This document shows positions 1-8,087 of a stretch of DNA of 64,000 nt, one piece after another. Location of the stretch: assembly GCA_910583845.1 (NCBI GenBank), contig CAJUAB010000008.1:1-64000 (forward strand). Direction: 5' to 3'. Position 1 is the first letter of the stretch, and each line of letters begins with the position of its first letter. The translations under genes and the position numbers were made by a program. A model generated the notes under the pieces. It did no database searches and had not been told where the DNA came from. It was given only the letters and a program-made list of their open reading frames with translations. Origin of the DNA: an uncultured Acetatifactor sp. (lineage in GTDB: Bacteria; Bacillota; Clostridia; Lachnospirales; Lachnospiraceae).

Positions 1-14
1 CATTGCTGTTTATT

Positions 15-153
15 TGTCAAGGTCCTGGGAGCTGACGCACCAGCTATCGCTCCGTGCTAATGCTCCAACTGTCGCTCCTGATTCACTTCGCTGTCGAATT
101 GTGTCTCCCTCAGCAACGTTTATGAGTATAGCACTACTTTTTTGTATTGTCAA
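15..153 (-). promoter_or_regulatory. Strong sigma-A promoter(s) firing off the left edge
   Basis: On the minus strand TTGACA (148-153) and TATACT (125-130) are separated by exactly 17 bases, a near-consensus vegetative promoter. The roughly 50 bases upstream of it are A/T-tract rich, like an UP element. A second TTGACA sits at 15-20; its -10 would fall outside the window. The region between them holds two 17-base direct repeats (37-53 and 62-78, 14 of 17 identical). No open frame with a ribosome binding site is visible. Tandem promoters with an UP element are typical of rRNA operons, but the driven gene is outside the window, so that is inference. Confidence 0.6.
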
Positions 154-204
154 CAGGAAATTTGAAATTTTTTGTAATTTTTGCAACAATTTCTTTGATG
201 CAAG

Positions 205-240
205 AAAAGGCCCGTAAAATCGGCACTCAAGGGGCCTTTT
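205..240 (-). terminator. Rho-independent terminator after the lipoprotein gene
   Basis: The arms AAAAGGCCC and GGGCCTTTT form a 9-bp stem with a loop of about 18 bases and T-rich ends on both strands. It lies 38 bases past the stop of the lipoprotein gene, so it probably ends the leftward regulator-to-lipoprotein transcript. The symmetry allows bidirectional function. Confidence 0.75.
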
Positions 241-277
241 CTGTGTTAAAGCGTCGCAGTGTATACCGTCAACTTCT

Positions 278-1018
278 CTATTTTAATTGAATTGTCGCAT
301 TTTTATCTCCATTTTTTACATTCAGCTCTACAGAAACAACATCCAGCAGACTCCCTGCATCAAACTCCGCCAGAAAAACAACATCTCTGGTCTCTCCCGG
401 GTTCAGTCCCTCCCGGTAAAGCATCAGATCGTTTTCCAGCAATGTCGTCAGGCTGACGGAAGTATTTCCATTTACGGAAACCCTCACCAGCAGGTTCTGG
501 CCCATGGTATCCGCTGTCTCCGTCCCATCCCCCTGGTTTTGGAGATCAAAGTGCAATACCACCAGCTGATTCCCCTCTCCGGCGTCCACTGTAAAATACT
601 CTTCCGACGCATCCTGAGGATAGCTGGCCAGGATCTCATAGCCTGTGTAAGAGAGAGTCAGCTGCCCCGGCAGTCCCAGCGCCTCTTCGAGACTCACTTT
701 GTTCTGTGTCTCGCTGCCCTGCGTCAGATCCACCACCGGTGTATCATCCGTGGGGTCCATCCCCGGTTTTTCCGGAATCGGCGTGGCCGTCGGCACCGGT
801 GTCGGTTGGCCGGACGGCCCAACCACATCTTCCACTGTCAGCGTCTCTATGTCCACCAATCTGCTCCTGTAATTTACATCATGGGACAGGAGAAGCATCG
901 CCGTATATTCTCCCACTGCCTGAAACTGTTCATCCGTCATATCGGGAATCGCGTTCCCGCAGCCAGCCATCGTAAGAGCCATCCCTGTCAACAATGCTGC
1001 CATCACCTTTTTTTTCAT
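278..1018 (-). CDS. DUF4352-like lipoprotein
   Basis: A 246-residue secreted lipoprotein of unknown function. Residues 1-20 are a classical lipoprotein signal with lipobox MAGC (Cys20). Residues about 68-90 form a Pro/Thr-rich linker. The C-terminal half (about 115-246) is beta-rich and resembles the immunoglobulin-like DUF4352 fold often attached to Gram-positive lipoproteins. Its start codon overlaps the stop of the upstream DUF2339 gene by four bases (ATGA), so the two are translationally coupled and probably act together at the membrane. The family assignment is by pattern only; the function is unknown. Confidence 0.8.
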   Translation of the reverse strand: MKKKVMAALLTGMALTMAGCGNAIPDMTDEQFQAVGEYTAMLLLSHDVNYRSRLVDIETLTVEDVVGPSGQPTPVPTATPIPEKPGMDPTDDTPVVDLTQGSETQNKVSLEEALGLPGQLTLSYTGYEILASYPQDASEEYFTVDAGEGNQLVVLHFDLQNQGDGTETADTMGQNLLVRVSVNGNTSVSLTTLLENDLMLYREGLNPGETRDVVFLAEFDAGSLLDVVSVELNVKNGDKNATIQLK

Positions 1019-3519
1019 CTTCCCTGTTCCCTCCCCTGGGTTTTTGACTTGTCATTCGCCTGCATGGTGTCGGCCAGGCCTGTTTTGCTTTTTTGAGCGC
1101 CGTTATTCGCTCTGTTGTACTTTTTCTCCATCAATGCGTAAATACCGGAAATAAAAAGCGCCATTGCTCCGGCGGCAAAAAACAGAATAATCCTCTGTAA
1201 GGACTGCACCCGGAAATCAAACAACGTAATCTTGAAGCATGTCATCATACATAATACCAGCCCATAGATCCGCAGCTTCCTGTCCGTCTGCCGGAAGCCG
1301 AAGACAATCCCCAGCAGGCCCACTGCCATCAGCAATATACTGGCCGTAATCCTGTATTCAAACTTAAAGATGGTGACCAGCACCATGTACGTCAGGAAAA
1401 TCGCCACTGCCAGCCCCCGCCACACTTCCGCTTCAGGAAAAAATCTGTCCTGAAAAGTAAACAGGATAATCCCCAGCCCCAGCACTGTCAGAATCAGATA
1501 GGTCACCACACTGTCAAACTGCTGAAAGAACGCCAGCCCAAGATAGCAGGACACCTCCATCACCAATACTGTCGCGTTAAAACCTGCAATTCCTCTGCCC
1601 GCAAATCTTTTCACGCAGTTGAACAGGAGAGCGGCCATCCACATCACAGCGATCACCAGCGGCAGCAGCAGCTGTTCATTATCCACTGTCATGGAGATAA
1701 ACAATACCGTTGTCGCGGTCAGAATAAACTCAAAATAGGTCTGCCAGTGATTCATTAACAGGATACCCAGCAATATAACCCCCAGCAACAGAGATCCATG
1801 AACACTGTCATGACAGAACAGGGCCGCCAGCGCCGTACATGTGGTGATTATGGCATCCGCCGTCCACAGAGGCTTTCGCCAGTACGCCCACAGTTTATAC
1901 AAAACAGTCAATATTGTCAATGTTATTGTAACGTTCAACCGTTCATCACTGCCAATGACGAACAGCAGCAACGCCGCCCCCGCCACAAAATAGCCCTGCA
2001 TCCAGCGCAGATAGCTCTTGTTTCTTGTGAGAAAAAAGAACACGCCTCCCATGACCGCTATGGCTGCCAGCACTCCCAGGCGAATCCATATTTCCAGGTC
2101 ATAGTAAGTCCCCTCTTTAAAGCCCCAGAACCCCGTTGTGCAGCGCTGATATGCCCACACAAGCAAAAGAGAACCTATTCCGAAAGCAACGCAGATCCAC
2201 TTCGCCCATGCCGTGTGCTCTACAGGCATCCTCCATACCGTGAGTTCCATGATGAGCATGCTGAATACCACTAAACCAATTACATACAGCGCCCTGAGTT
2301 CCATCACCTGTCTGGTAGAAATCGTGGATATGGCGAACATCCAGGCAAATATCCAGGCAAAAAACGCCGTTCCCGCCATCTGGCCGAGGGCTATGCCATA
2401 AGCCCACTTTTTCACCGGCAGGAAAATACTCAGAAGCTGCACCACTACAATCATCACCATATAGATCAGCAATTCCGTATCACTGGCCCTGTGCAAAACA
2501 TCCATCAGCAGAAAACTGATCATGCATGCGCCGATGCAGACGATCCGCAGAATGCCCGCATCTTTTTTCCGGCTCACAATCAGTACCAGAACCGTGATAA
2601 ATGTAGTGATCAGTATAGCGGCCAGTCCGTTGAAATTATGCAGGTACAGAAAATTCACCAAGGTTGTCACATACAGACTTCCGATTCCCAGTGAGGAAAT
2701 AATGACAGACAGAATGGGACTTTTCTTCCCGATCACAAATTCCGCCACAGCCCATATCAGCAGTCCCAGCACGTAGAGTCCCATTTCCCATACCAGGCTA
2801 CTCATATAGTTTACCCCCAGCAGGATCAGCGCCGCCAGCATAAAGAGTACGCCTATAGTCCCAAACACATGAATACCGATTGTAAATTCATGATCCTTCC
2901 CTGCCTCTGACACAGCCTGGGCCCCCCGGTACGGCTGTGGCTGCATCTGCGGAAACGCCATCTGCCACGCCGGATTCTGTACGCGGGCGCTCTGATTCCG
3001 GGCAGTTTCCGACATAGCTGTGGCCTGTCTCGTCCCGGCCAGTTCCGCGTTTTCCCCAGCGTCTGCCCTGCCCGCTCCCGGCATCACCGCCGCGCTCCCC
3101 GCATCCGTCCGGGACTCTTCCGGCATCCCTGCCGGGGGCACCGCCGCATTTCCTCCCGCATCCGCCCGGGCTGCTTCCGGCATACCCGCCGCGCTCCCCA
3201 ACGCATCCGTCCGGGACTCTTCCGGCATCCCTGCCGGGGGCATCGCCGCATTTCCCCCCGCATCCGTCCGGGCTGCTTCCGGATGAGCCGATGTCCGCGG
3301 CACCTGGTCTCCGATGGCTGTGTTTACAGCCGCCACGCGCTGTCTGTAGATCCGGCAATTCTGGTCCAGTTCTGTCTCCAGCAAATCCAGCCGGTGCTTC
3401 TCCTGAATCAGGCAGTTGTCAAATCTCACAAGATATTCGGAAAAAAACCGGTCCTGTGACTCTCCTTTCAGCTGTTCCACTCTGCCTTTGATCCGTTCGT
3501 AAATTCCCTGTTGTCCCAT
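1015..3519 (-). CDS. DUF2339-type polytopic membrane protein
   Basis: An 834-residue membrane protein. Residues 1-70 are charged and probably coiled-coil. Residues about 75-195 are an Ala/Gly/Pro/Glu-rich linker built from a duplicated 34-residue unit. From about residue 215 to 805 there is an almost unbroken run of some 20 or more hydrophobic segments, matching the architecture of DUF2339 proteins. The tail is charged. No catalytic motif is recognisable. It lies 31 bases after hflX and overlaps the following lipoprotein gene by four bases. Its function is unknown; an envelope or transport role is only inferred from topology. Confidence 0.75.
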   Translation of the reverse strand: MGQQGIYERIKGRVEQLKGESQDRFFSEYLVRFDNCLIQEKHRLDLLETELDQNCRIYRQRVAAVNTAIGDQVPRTSAHPEAARTDAGGNAAMPPAGMPEESRTDALGSAAGMPEAARADAGGNAAVPPAGMPEESRTDAGSAAVMPGAGRADAGENAELAGTRQATAMSETARNQSARVQNPAWQMAFPQMQPQPYRGAQAVSEAGKDHEFTIGIHVFGTIGVLFMLAALILLGVNYMSSLVWEMGLYVLGLLIWAVAEFVIGKKSPILSVIISSLGIGSLYVTTLVNFLYLHNFNGLAAILITTFITVLVLIVSRKKDAGILRIVCIGACMISFLLMDVLHRASDTELLIYMVMIVVVQLLSIFLPVKKWAYGIALGQMAGTAFFAWIFAWMFAISTISTRQVMELRALYVIGLVVFSMLIMELTVWRMPVEHTAWAKWICVAFGIGSLLLVWAYQRCTTGFWGFKEGTYYDLEIWIRLGVLAAIAVMGGVFFFLTRNKSYLRWMQGYFVAGAALLLFVIGSDERLNVTITLTILTVLYKLWAYWRKPLWTADAIITTCTALAALFCHDSVHGSLLLGVILLGILLMNHWQTYFEFILTATTVLFISMTVDNEQLLLPLVIAVMWMAALLFNCVKRFAGRGIAGFNATVLVMEVSCYLGLAFFQQFDSVVTYLILTVLGLGIILFTFQDRFFPEAEVWRGLAVAIFLTYMVLVTIFKFEYRITASILLMAVGLLGIVFGFRQTDRKLRIYGLVLCMMTCFKITLFDFRVQSLQRIILFFAAGAMALFISGIYALMEKKYNRANNGAQKSKTGLADTMQANDKSKTQGREQGR

Positions 3520-3550
3520 CTCTGCCCCATACCTTTCCGATCCCGGTATT

Positions 3551-4837
3551 TTACCCCATGGTCTCCCTGTATTGCTGATATTTTCCCATGTCCTGGCGGT
3601 GGCAGTTCACCTCCAGGTACAGACCGTCCTCCCGATATTCCTGTTTCAGGACCGTCGCGTGTTCCATAAAGTAGGATGCCGCCCCGCCCTGGGTATAAGG
3701 GAACAAAAATCCGCAGTTCACGTAGTCCGCATACACTTTCTCCTTGATCAGGGAGATCAGTTCCTCCAGGCCGCTGCCCGTCGCGGCGGCCATATATACA
3801 TTGTCCCCTGCCAGCCGCGGATATTCCCGGTCGCACAGATCACTCTTATTATACACCATAACCATCGGAATGTCACCTGCTTCCAATTCGTTCAGCGTCT
3901 GTCCTGTCACTTCCATATGCTGCCTGTACCGGGGGTCCGACACATCCACAATCTGCACCAGCAGGTCGGCGTACCGCACCTCCTCCAATGTGGAGTGAAA
4001 CGCCTTGATCAGGCCATGGGGAAGTCTGTGGATAAATCCAACCGTATCCACGAGAAAAAAAGGCTTGTTATCGCCGGTGTCTATGGTACGCACACTGGTG
4101 TCCAGCGTGGCAAACAGCATGTCTTTCTCCAGTACGGTCTTTTCCGATGCCCGCCCATACCGTTCCACCAGTCTGTTCATCACGGTGGATTTACCGGCAT
4201 TGGTATAACCCACCAGCGCCACCTGGGGAATCCTGGAATGCATTCGCCGCTTCCGCTGCACATTCCGCCCCTGCTCTACCTCCTCCAGTTCCTTGCGAAG
4301 CTCACTGATCCTGTGCTCGATCTTCCGCCGGTCCAGTTCCAGCTTTTTCTCGCCCGCACCCTTGCTGCTCATACTGCCGCTGGCGCCGCCCTGTCGGCTC
4401 AGCGCCTCATGCATTCCCACCAGCCTGGGCAGCAGATATTGAAGTCTGGCGGTCTCCACCTGCAGCTTGGCCTCCCTGGTCTGCGCCCGGATGGCAAAAA
4501 TATCCAGAATCAGCGTGGTCCTGTCCAGTATGGGCATGGACAGCTCCTGCTGCAGGTTCCGAATCTGTGAGGGGGACAGCGCATTGTCAAATATTATGAT
4601 TTCCGCCTCGCACTGCCCCGCGTACTCCCGGATCTCCTCCACTTTGCCGGGTCCCACATAAAAAGCCTTGTTGGGCGTGTCAAGCCGCTGGGTGATAATT
4701 CCAACCACCTGCATCCCGCAGGCCTGAGCCAGACTCCCCAACTCCTCTATGGAATGGTCAAAATCCTCCTCCTCCCCGGTGTCCACGCCCACAAGAAGCG
4801 CTCTCTCCAATTCCTGTTCCATCTCCTGTTCTCTCAT
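3551..4837 (-). CDS. hflX: GTPase HflX
   Basis: A ribosome-associated GTPase that rescues or splits stalled or stressed ribosomes. Of its 428 residues, about 1-190 form the HflX N-terminal domain, including the conserved YVGPGKVEE segment near residue 60 and a helical stretch at 165-195. The G domain follows: G1 GYTNAGKST at 210-218, G3 DTVGF at 264-268 and G4 NKSD at 330-333. The frame is open for 45 codons further upstream. The chosen ATG has a GGAGAGAGGT ribosome site, gives the usual family length and avoids overlapping the histidine kinase gene. The downstream gene begins 31 bases later, suggesting one transcript with DUF2339 and the lipoprotein. Confidence 0.95.
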   Translation of the reverse strand: MREQEMEQELERALLVGVDTGEEEDFDHSIEELGSLAQACGMQVVGIITQRLDTPNKAFYVGPGKVEEIREYAGQCEAEIIIFDNALSPSQIRNLQQELSMPILDRTTLILDIFAIRAQTREAKLQVETARLQYLLPRLVGMHEALSRQGGASGSMSSKGAGEKKLELDRRKIEHRISELRKELEEVEQGRNVQRKRRMHSRIPQVALVGYTNAGKSTVMNRLVERYGRASEKTVLEKDMLFATLDTSVRTIDTGDNKPFFLVDTVGFIHRLPHGLIKAFHSTLEEVRYADLLVQIVDVSDPRYRQHMEVTGQTLNELEAGDIPMVMVYNKSDLCDREYPRLAGDNVYMAAATGSGLEELISLIKEKVYADYVNCGFLFPYTQGGAASYFMEHATVLKQEYREDGLYLEVNCHRQDMGKYQQYRETMG

Positions 4838-4913
4838 AATACCTCTCTCCCCTGTCGCGGGAATCAAAACCGGCTTCCCGCAGCAATAAATCCACGCTCC
4901 GAAGGCTGAGGGG

Positions 4914-6410
4914 TTACGCCGTCTCCAGTGTAAACCAGAACACCACCCCGTCAGGGCAGTTCTGTACACCATATTCCTGATTCATGGACTGCATGATCGC
5001 CTTCACAATGGACAGCCCCACTCCGCTGCCGCCATACTCCCGGGTTCTGGCCTTATCTACCTTGTAGAATTTATCCCACAGATGATCCAGACTCTCCTCC
5101 GGGATAGCCTCCCCGGTATTAAATACGCTGATCTTTACCCGGTTTTCCTCCTGCCCCACATGAATCCGGACCACCTTTTCTCCCTGGCAATAGTGGACGG
5201 CGTTGGTAAAGTAATTCATGAACACCTCTTCCGTCTTGAATTCATCCCCCCACACATAGACAGGCTCCGTCTGCTCCATCTGTACCGTGATCCCGTTCTG
5301 CCTGGTCAGAATCTCCGCGGACTGTAGGTAGTTCCGTATCAATGCCACTATGTCAAAGCGTTCCATACTGACCATGTCATTGCCGAATTCCAGCTGATTC
5401 AGCGTCAGAAGTTTCTGAACCATGGTGTTCATCTTTCCCGCCTCGTCCATAATGACCTCGCAGTAAAAGTCACGGCTTTCCGCGTCATCGCTGACACCCT
5501 CCCTGAGCCCCTCCGCATACCCCTGAATCAGCGCTATGGGAGTCTTGAGTTCATGGGACACATTGGCCAGAAACTCCTTGCGCATCTCATCGATCTGTTC
5601 TTTCTTCTCAATATCCTTCTGCAATTCGATATTTGCCGTCTTCAGTTCCGATATAGTCCGCTCCAGAGACTCGGAAAGCTGGTTAATATTGCTGCCCAAC
5701 AGTCCGATCTCATTTTTTTCTTTTCCCTGGTATTTGGCCTCAAAGTCCAGATGGGTCATGCGTTCGGAAATCTTCGCCAGCTCCAGCACCGGGTCCGTCA
5801 CCCGTCTGGACAGAATCCACATCAATATGCCGCCCACGACAGCCGCCGCCACGCCGATATATGCCAGAAAGCGGTTGGCAATCCGCACACTCTCCTGTAT
5901 ACTCTCCATAGTGGTACTCACAATAAACCAGTCGGCGTTATCCAGCGGCCCGTACATCTCAATATATTCTGTCATGGTGCGGCGGTCCACATACTTAAAA
6001 ACCGTGTTGGGCGCAGGTACTCCTCCCGAAAATTCTTCCCCAAAAGTGCTGTTGACGGAATACCCCACAATGTAACGCAGCAGCCGTCGGGAAAGTTCTT
6101 CCTTATTGTTGACCGCCGCCACGTAGACAGTGATGGAGTTGGCGTCAATAACCTCTATATTGATATTGGAGGCAAACGCGAAGCGCCCCATCTCCTGTAC
6201 GAAATCATCACTGCCCAGACTGCCCGATCTCGCGGCGGCATTCAGCCGCCGGTATGCCTCCGTCACCACGTCGGCCTTTTCCGATTCATAATAACTTTCC
6301 AGAAAGGTATTGTTGATAAACCAGCAGGCGAGAATCGTTCCCACCAGAAGCCCTATGGTAATGGCCGCCTGCTGTCTGCGCAAAGAGGTTTTCAACATTC
6401 CCTGCATCAC
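4914..6410 (-). CDS. Membrane sensor histidine kinase
   Basis: A 498-residue class I sensor kinase. TM1 is at about 16-34, an extracytoplasmic sensing domain at about 38-178, and TM2 at about 181-200. HAMP is at about 201-256. The HisKA phosphoacceptor His286 lies in NVSHELKTP. The HATPase domain ends with the G2 box GGSGVGLSIVK near residue 460. The start overlaps the stop of the response regulator by four bases (ATGA), so it is the cognate partner. The input signal cannot be read from sequence. The arrangement resembles PhoR/ResE-type Firmicutes systems, but orthology is not claimed. Confidence 0.92.
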   Translation of the reverse strand: MMQGMLKTSLRRQQAAITIGLLVGTILACWFINNTFLESYYESEKADVVTEAYRRLNAAARSGSLGSDDFVQEMGRFAFASNINIEVIDANSITVYVAAVNNKEELSRRLLRYIVGYSVNSTFGEEFSGGVPAPNTVFKYVDRRTMTEYIEMYGPLDNADWFIVSTTMESIQESVRIANRFLAYIGVAAAVVGGILMWILSRRVTDPVLELAKISERMTHLDFEAKYQGKEKNEIGLLGSNINQLSESLERTISELKTANIELQKDIEKKEQIDEMRKEFLANVSHELKTPIALIQGYAEGLREGVSDDAESRDFYCEVIMDEAGKMNTMVQKLLTLNQLEFGNDMVSMERFDIVALIRNYLQSAEILTRQNGITVQMEQTEPVYVWGDEFKTEEVFMNYFTNAVHYCQGEKVVRIHVGQEENRVKISVFNTGEAIPEESLDHLWDKFYKVDKARTREYGGSGVGLSIVKAIMQSMNQEYGVQNCPDGVVFWFTLETA

Positions 6411-7087
6411 TCCTCCGCCTCCAGCTTATAACCCATCCCCCAGATGGTCTTAATCATCTCCCCCTTGGCCCCCATCTTGCTTCGAAGTTTTTTCACATGG
6501 GTGTCAATGGTTCTGGCATCGCCAAAGTAGTCATAATTCCACACATTGTTCAGGATCTTCTCCCGGGATAACGCAATACCCTTGTTTTCCACAAAATAAG
6601 TCAGCAGTTCAAACTCCTTGTAGCTTAAATCCACCGGCTGGCCGTCAATCAGTACCTGATGGGCGGACTTATCGATGGAGATGCCGCCGCAGGACAGACG
6701 TCCTTCCTCTTCATCCGCCAGAGTGCGCCGCAGAATGGCTTCGATCCGCGCCACCAGAATCTTGGGGCTGAAAGGCTTGGAAATGTATTCGTCCACTCCC
6801 AGCTGAAAGCCCTGAAGTTCATCCCGCTCGTCCCCTCTGGCCGTAAGCATGATGATAGGAACCCTGGAGTACGCCCGGATCTCCCTGCACACCTGCCATC
6901 CGTCCATCCGGGGCATCATTACGTCCAGCACGATCAGCGCAATTCCCTTCTCTTTAAAAAACAGCTCCACCGCCTGTTCACCGTCTTCCGCCTCCAGCAC
7001 ATCGTAGTTGTTTCTCACCAGAAAATCCCGCACCAGCTTGCGCATTCTGCTCTCGTCATCCACCACCAGAATTTTTCGTCTCTCCAT
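6407..7087 (-). CDS. OmpR/PhoB-family response regulator
   Basis: A 226-residue two-component regulator. The receiver domain (about 4-120) has acidic residues D10, D11 and E12, phosphoacceptor D55 in VLDVMMPRMDGW, T82 and K104. A winged-helix OmpR-type DNA-binding domain occupies about 130-224, with the typical ending RTIDTHVKKLRSK followed by WGMGYKL. The frame runs 33 codons further upstream, into the 101-bp repeats, but the chosen ATG has an AGAGGT ribosome site and matches family length. It is followed by the kinase with a four-base overlap. Two large hairpin repeats lie just upstream and could affect its expression. Confidence 0.93.
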   Translation of the reverse strand: MERRKILVVDDESRMRKLVRDFLVRNNYDVLEAEDGEQAVELFFKEKGIALIVLDVMMPRMDGWQVCREIRAYSRVPIIMLTARGDERDELQGFQLGVDEYISKPFSPKILVARIEAILRRTLADEEEGRLSCGGISIDKSAHQVLIDGQPVDLSYKEFELLTYFVENKGIALSREKILNNVWNYDYFGDARTIDTHVKKLRSKMGAKGEMIKTIWGMGYKLEAEE

Positions 7088-7107
7088 AGGATTTACCTCT
7101 TTTTCTA

Positions 7108-7327
7108 TTTCAAGTTCCGCATACCCTCCCACGGCACTTCTCCAGTGGATCACATCCGGCCGCCCTGGCATCCGTATGTGATCCAACGCGCCATGGGAGG
7201 TTATGCTGTTTCAAGTTCCGCATATCCTCCCACAGCGCTTCCCCAGTGGATCACATCCGGCCGCCCTGGCATCCGTATGTGATCCAACGCGCCATGGGAG
7301 GTTATGCTGTTTCAAGTTCCGCATATC
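7108..7327. repeat. Two tandem 101-bp hairpin repeats plus a partial third
   Basis: A 101-base unit beginning TTTCAAGTTCCGCATA is present twice, with the second copy starting at 7209, and a third copy breaks off after about 17 bases at 7310. The two full copies differ at only a few positions. Each unit folds back on itself. The outer arms pair GCATA and CCTCCCA with TGGGAGG and TATGC (7119-7206 and 7220-7307), and inside them GGATCACAT pairs with ATGTGATCC perfectly. The unit is non-coding although frames run through it. It fills the space between the response regulator start and the convergently read end of the next gene. Confidence 0.85.
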
Positions 7328-7404
7328 TCACCCGGAAGGAATCATCATAGCCTATTTTAAGACATATTTATGAATTTTCTGTGAAAACAAGGCCGTCATA
7401 CCAT

Positions 7405-7971
7405 TTATTCCATTATTTTCAGTTCCCTCTCCTTCTCCCGTATTACCTGTTCCCTCTCCGACAGGTCCTGCTGCCAGGAAGCGTACTCGTTGAGGATCGC
7501 GGAACGATAGTTCAGTATATTGGGATGGCCGGAGCTGAAAGCAACGACGAACATGACGACCACTGCCGCCAGCAGCAGAATGTTCAGAATCACAGAGAAA
7601 CGCATTCCCGCCGCTCCGGTTTTTCCCGCCGACGAATCGGCCTCATCTCCCGTCGGCCGCTCCCTTCTCCTTGGTATATAGGTACAGGGCGTATACACGG
7701 GAATCATAGGCACCCTGGCGGAATCGATCTGTGCTTGTCCCAGCAGAAAATCCTGCAAATGCTTTAGATACATCATGCCCACAGGCGTCCTGAATACACG
7801 CTCCCGCAACAGGCGTTCATAGAGAGCCATCACCTGCTGCGGCTGTCGGTAGTCCAGATGGGCCTCCAGATAGTCGACCTGCTTTCTCTCCTTTGCGGCC
7901 ATTCCCGCATCCTCCGCGTTCAAAAAAATGAAGCCTTCCGCGTTCCGGCTTGCCTGTGTCTCGCCCGCCAT
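7405..7971 (-). CDS. Single-pass membrane protein of unknown function
   Basis: A 188-residue protein that I do not recognise. Residues 1-95 are soluble and helical with TPR-like character. Residues about 95-120 are basic and Pro-rich (YIPRRRERP). One transmembrane segment lies at about 123-142, followed by a charged helical tail ending in a Glu/Arg/Lys-rich stretch. The ATG chosen has a GGAGGAGG ribosome site at ideal spacing; an ATG 11 codons upstream has none. It follows thrC by about 115 bases, which contain a perfect palindrome. Function is unknown, and the topology suggests a soluble domain tethered to the membrane. Confidence 0.7.
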   Translation of the reverse strand: MAGETQASRNAEGFIFLNAEDAGMAAKERKQVDYLEAHLDYRQPQQVMALYERLLRERVFRTPVGMMYLKHLQDFLLGQAQIDSARVPMIPVYTPCTYIPRRRERPTGDEADSSAGKTGAAGMRFSVILNILLLAAVVVMFVVAFSSGHPNILNYRSAILNEYASWQQDLSEREQVIREKERELKIME

Positions 7972-8005
7972 GTATACCTCCTCCTGAAAACTCCCACTTA
8001 ACACA

Positions 8006-8030
8006 ATATCACAGGCAATGCCTGTGATAT
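8006..8030. promoter_or_regulatory. Perfect 25-bp palindrome upstream of the membrane-protein gene
   Basis: ATATCACAGGCA and TGCCTGTGATAT are exact 12-base inverted arms around one central base. This is the symmetry expected of a dimeric regulator's operator. No T-run follows on either strand, so it is not a standard terminator. It lies 34 bases upstream of the start of the 188-residue protein and 58 bases past the thrC stop. Confidence 0.55.
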
Positions 8031-8087
8031 GTGATTCCTGACAACAGAATATATTACGGCTTAAGAATGTATTTGAGTAAACATTGA

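Noticed and set aside
4838..4972. N-terminal extension of HflX
   Set aside because: It overlaps the histidine kinase gene and lacks family similarity; the internal ATG has a strong ribosome site.
7088..7186. N-terminal extension of the response regulator through the 101-bp repeat
   Set aside because: The longer frame has no ribosome site and is not family-like; the downstream ATG has AGAGGT and gives normal length.
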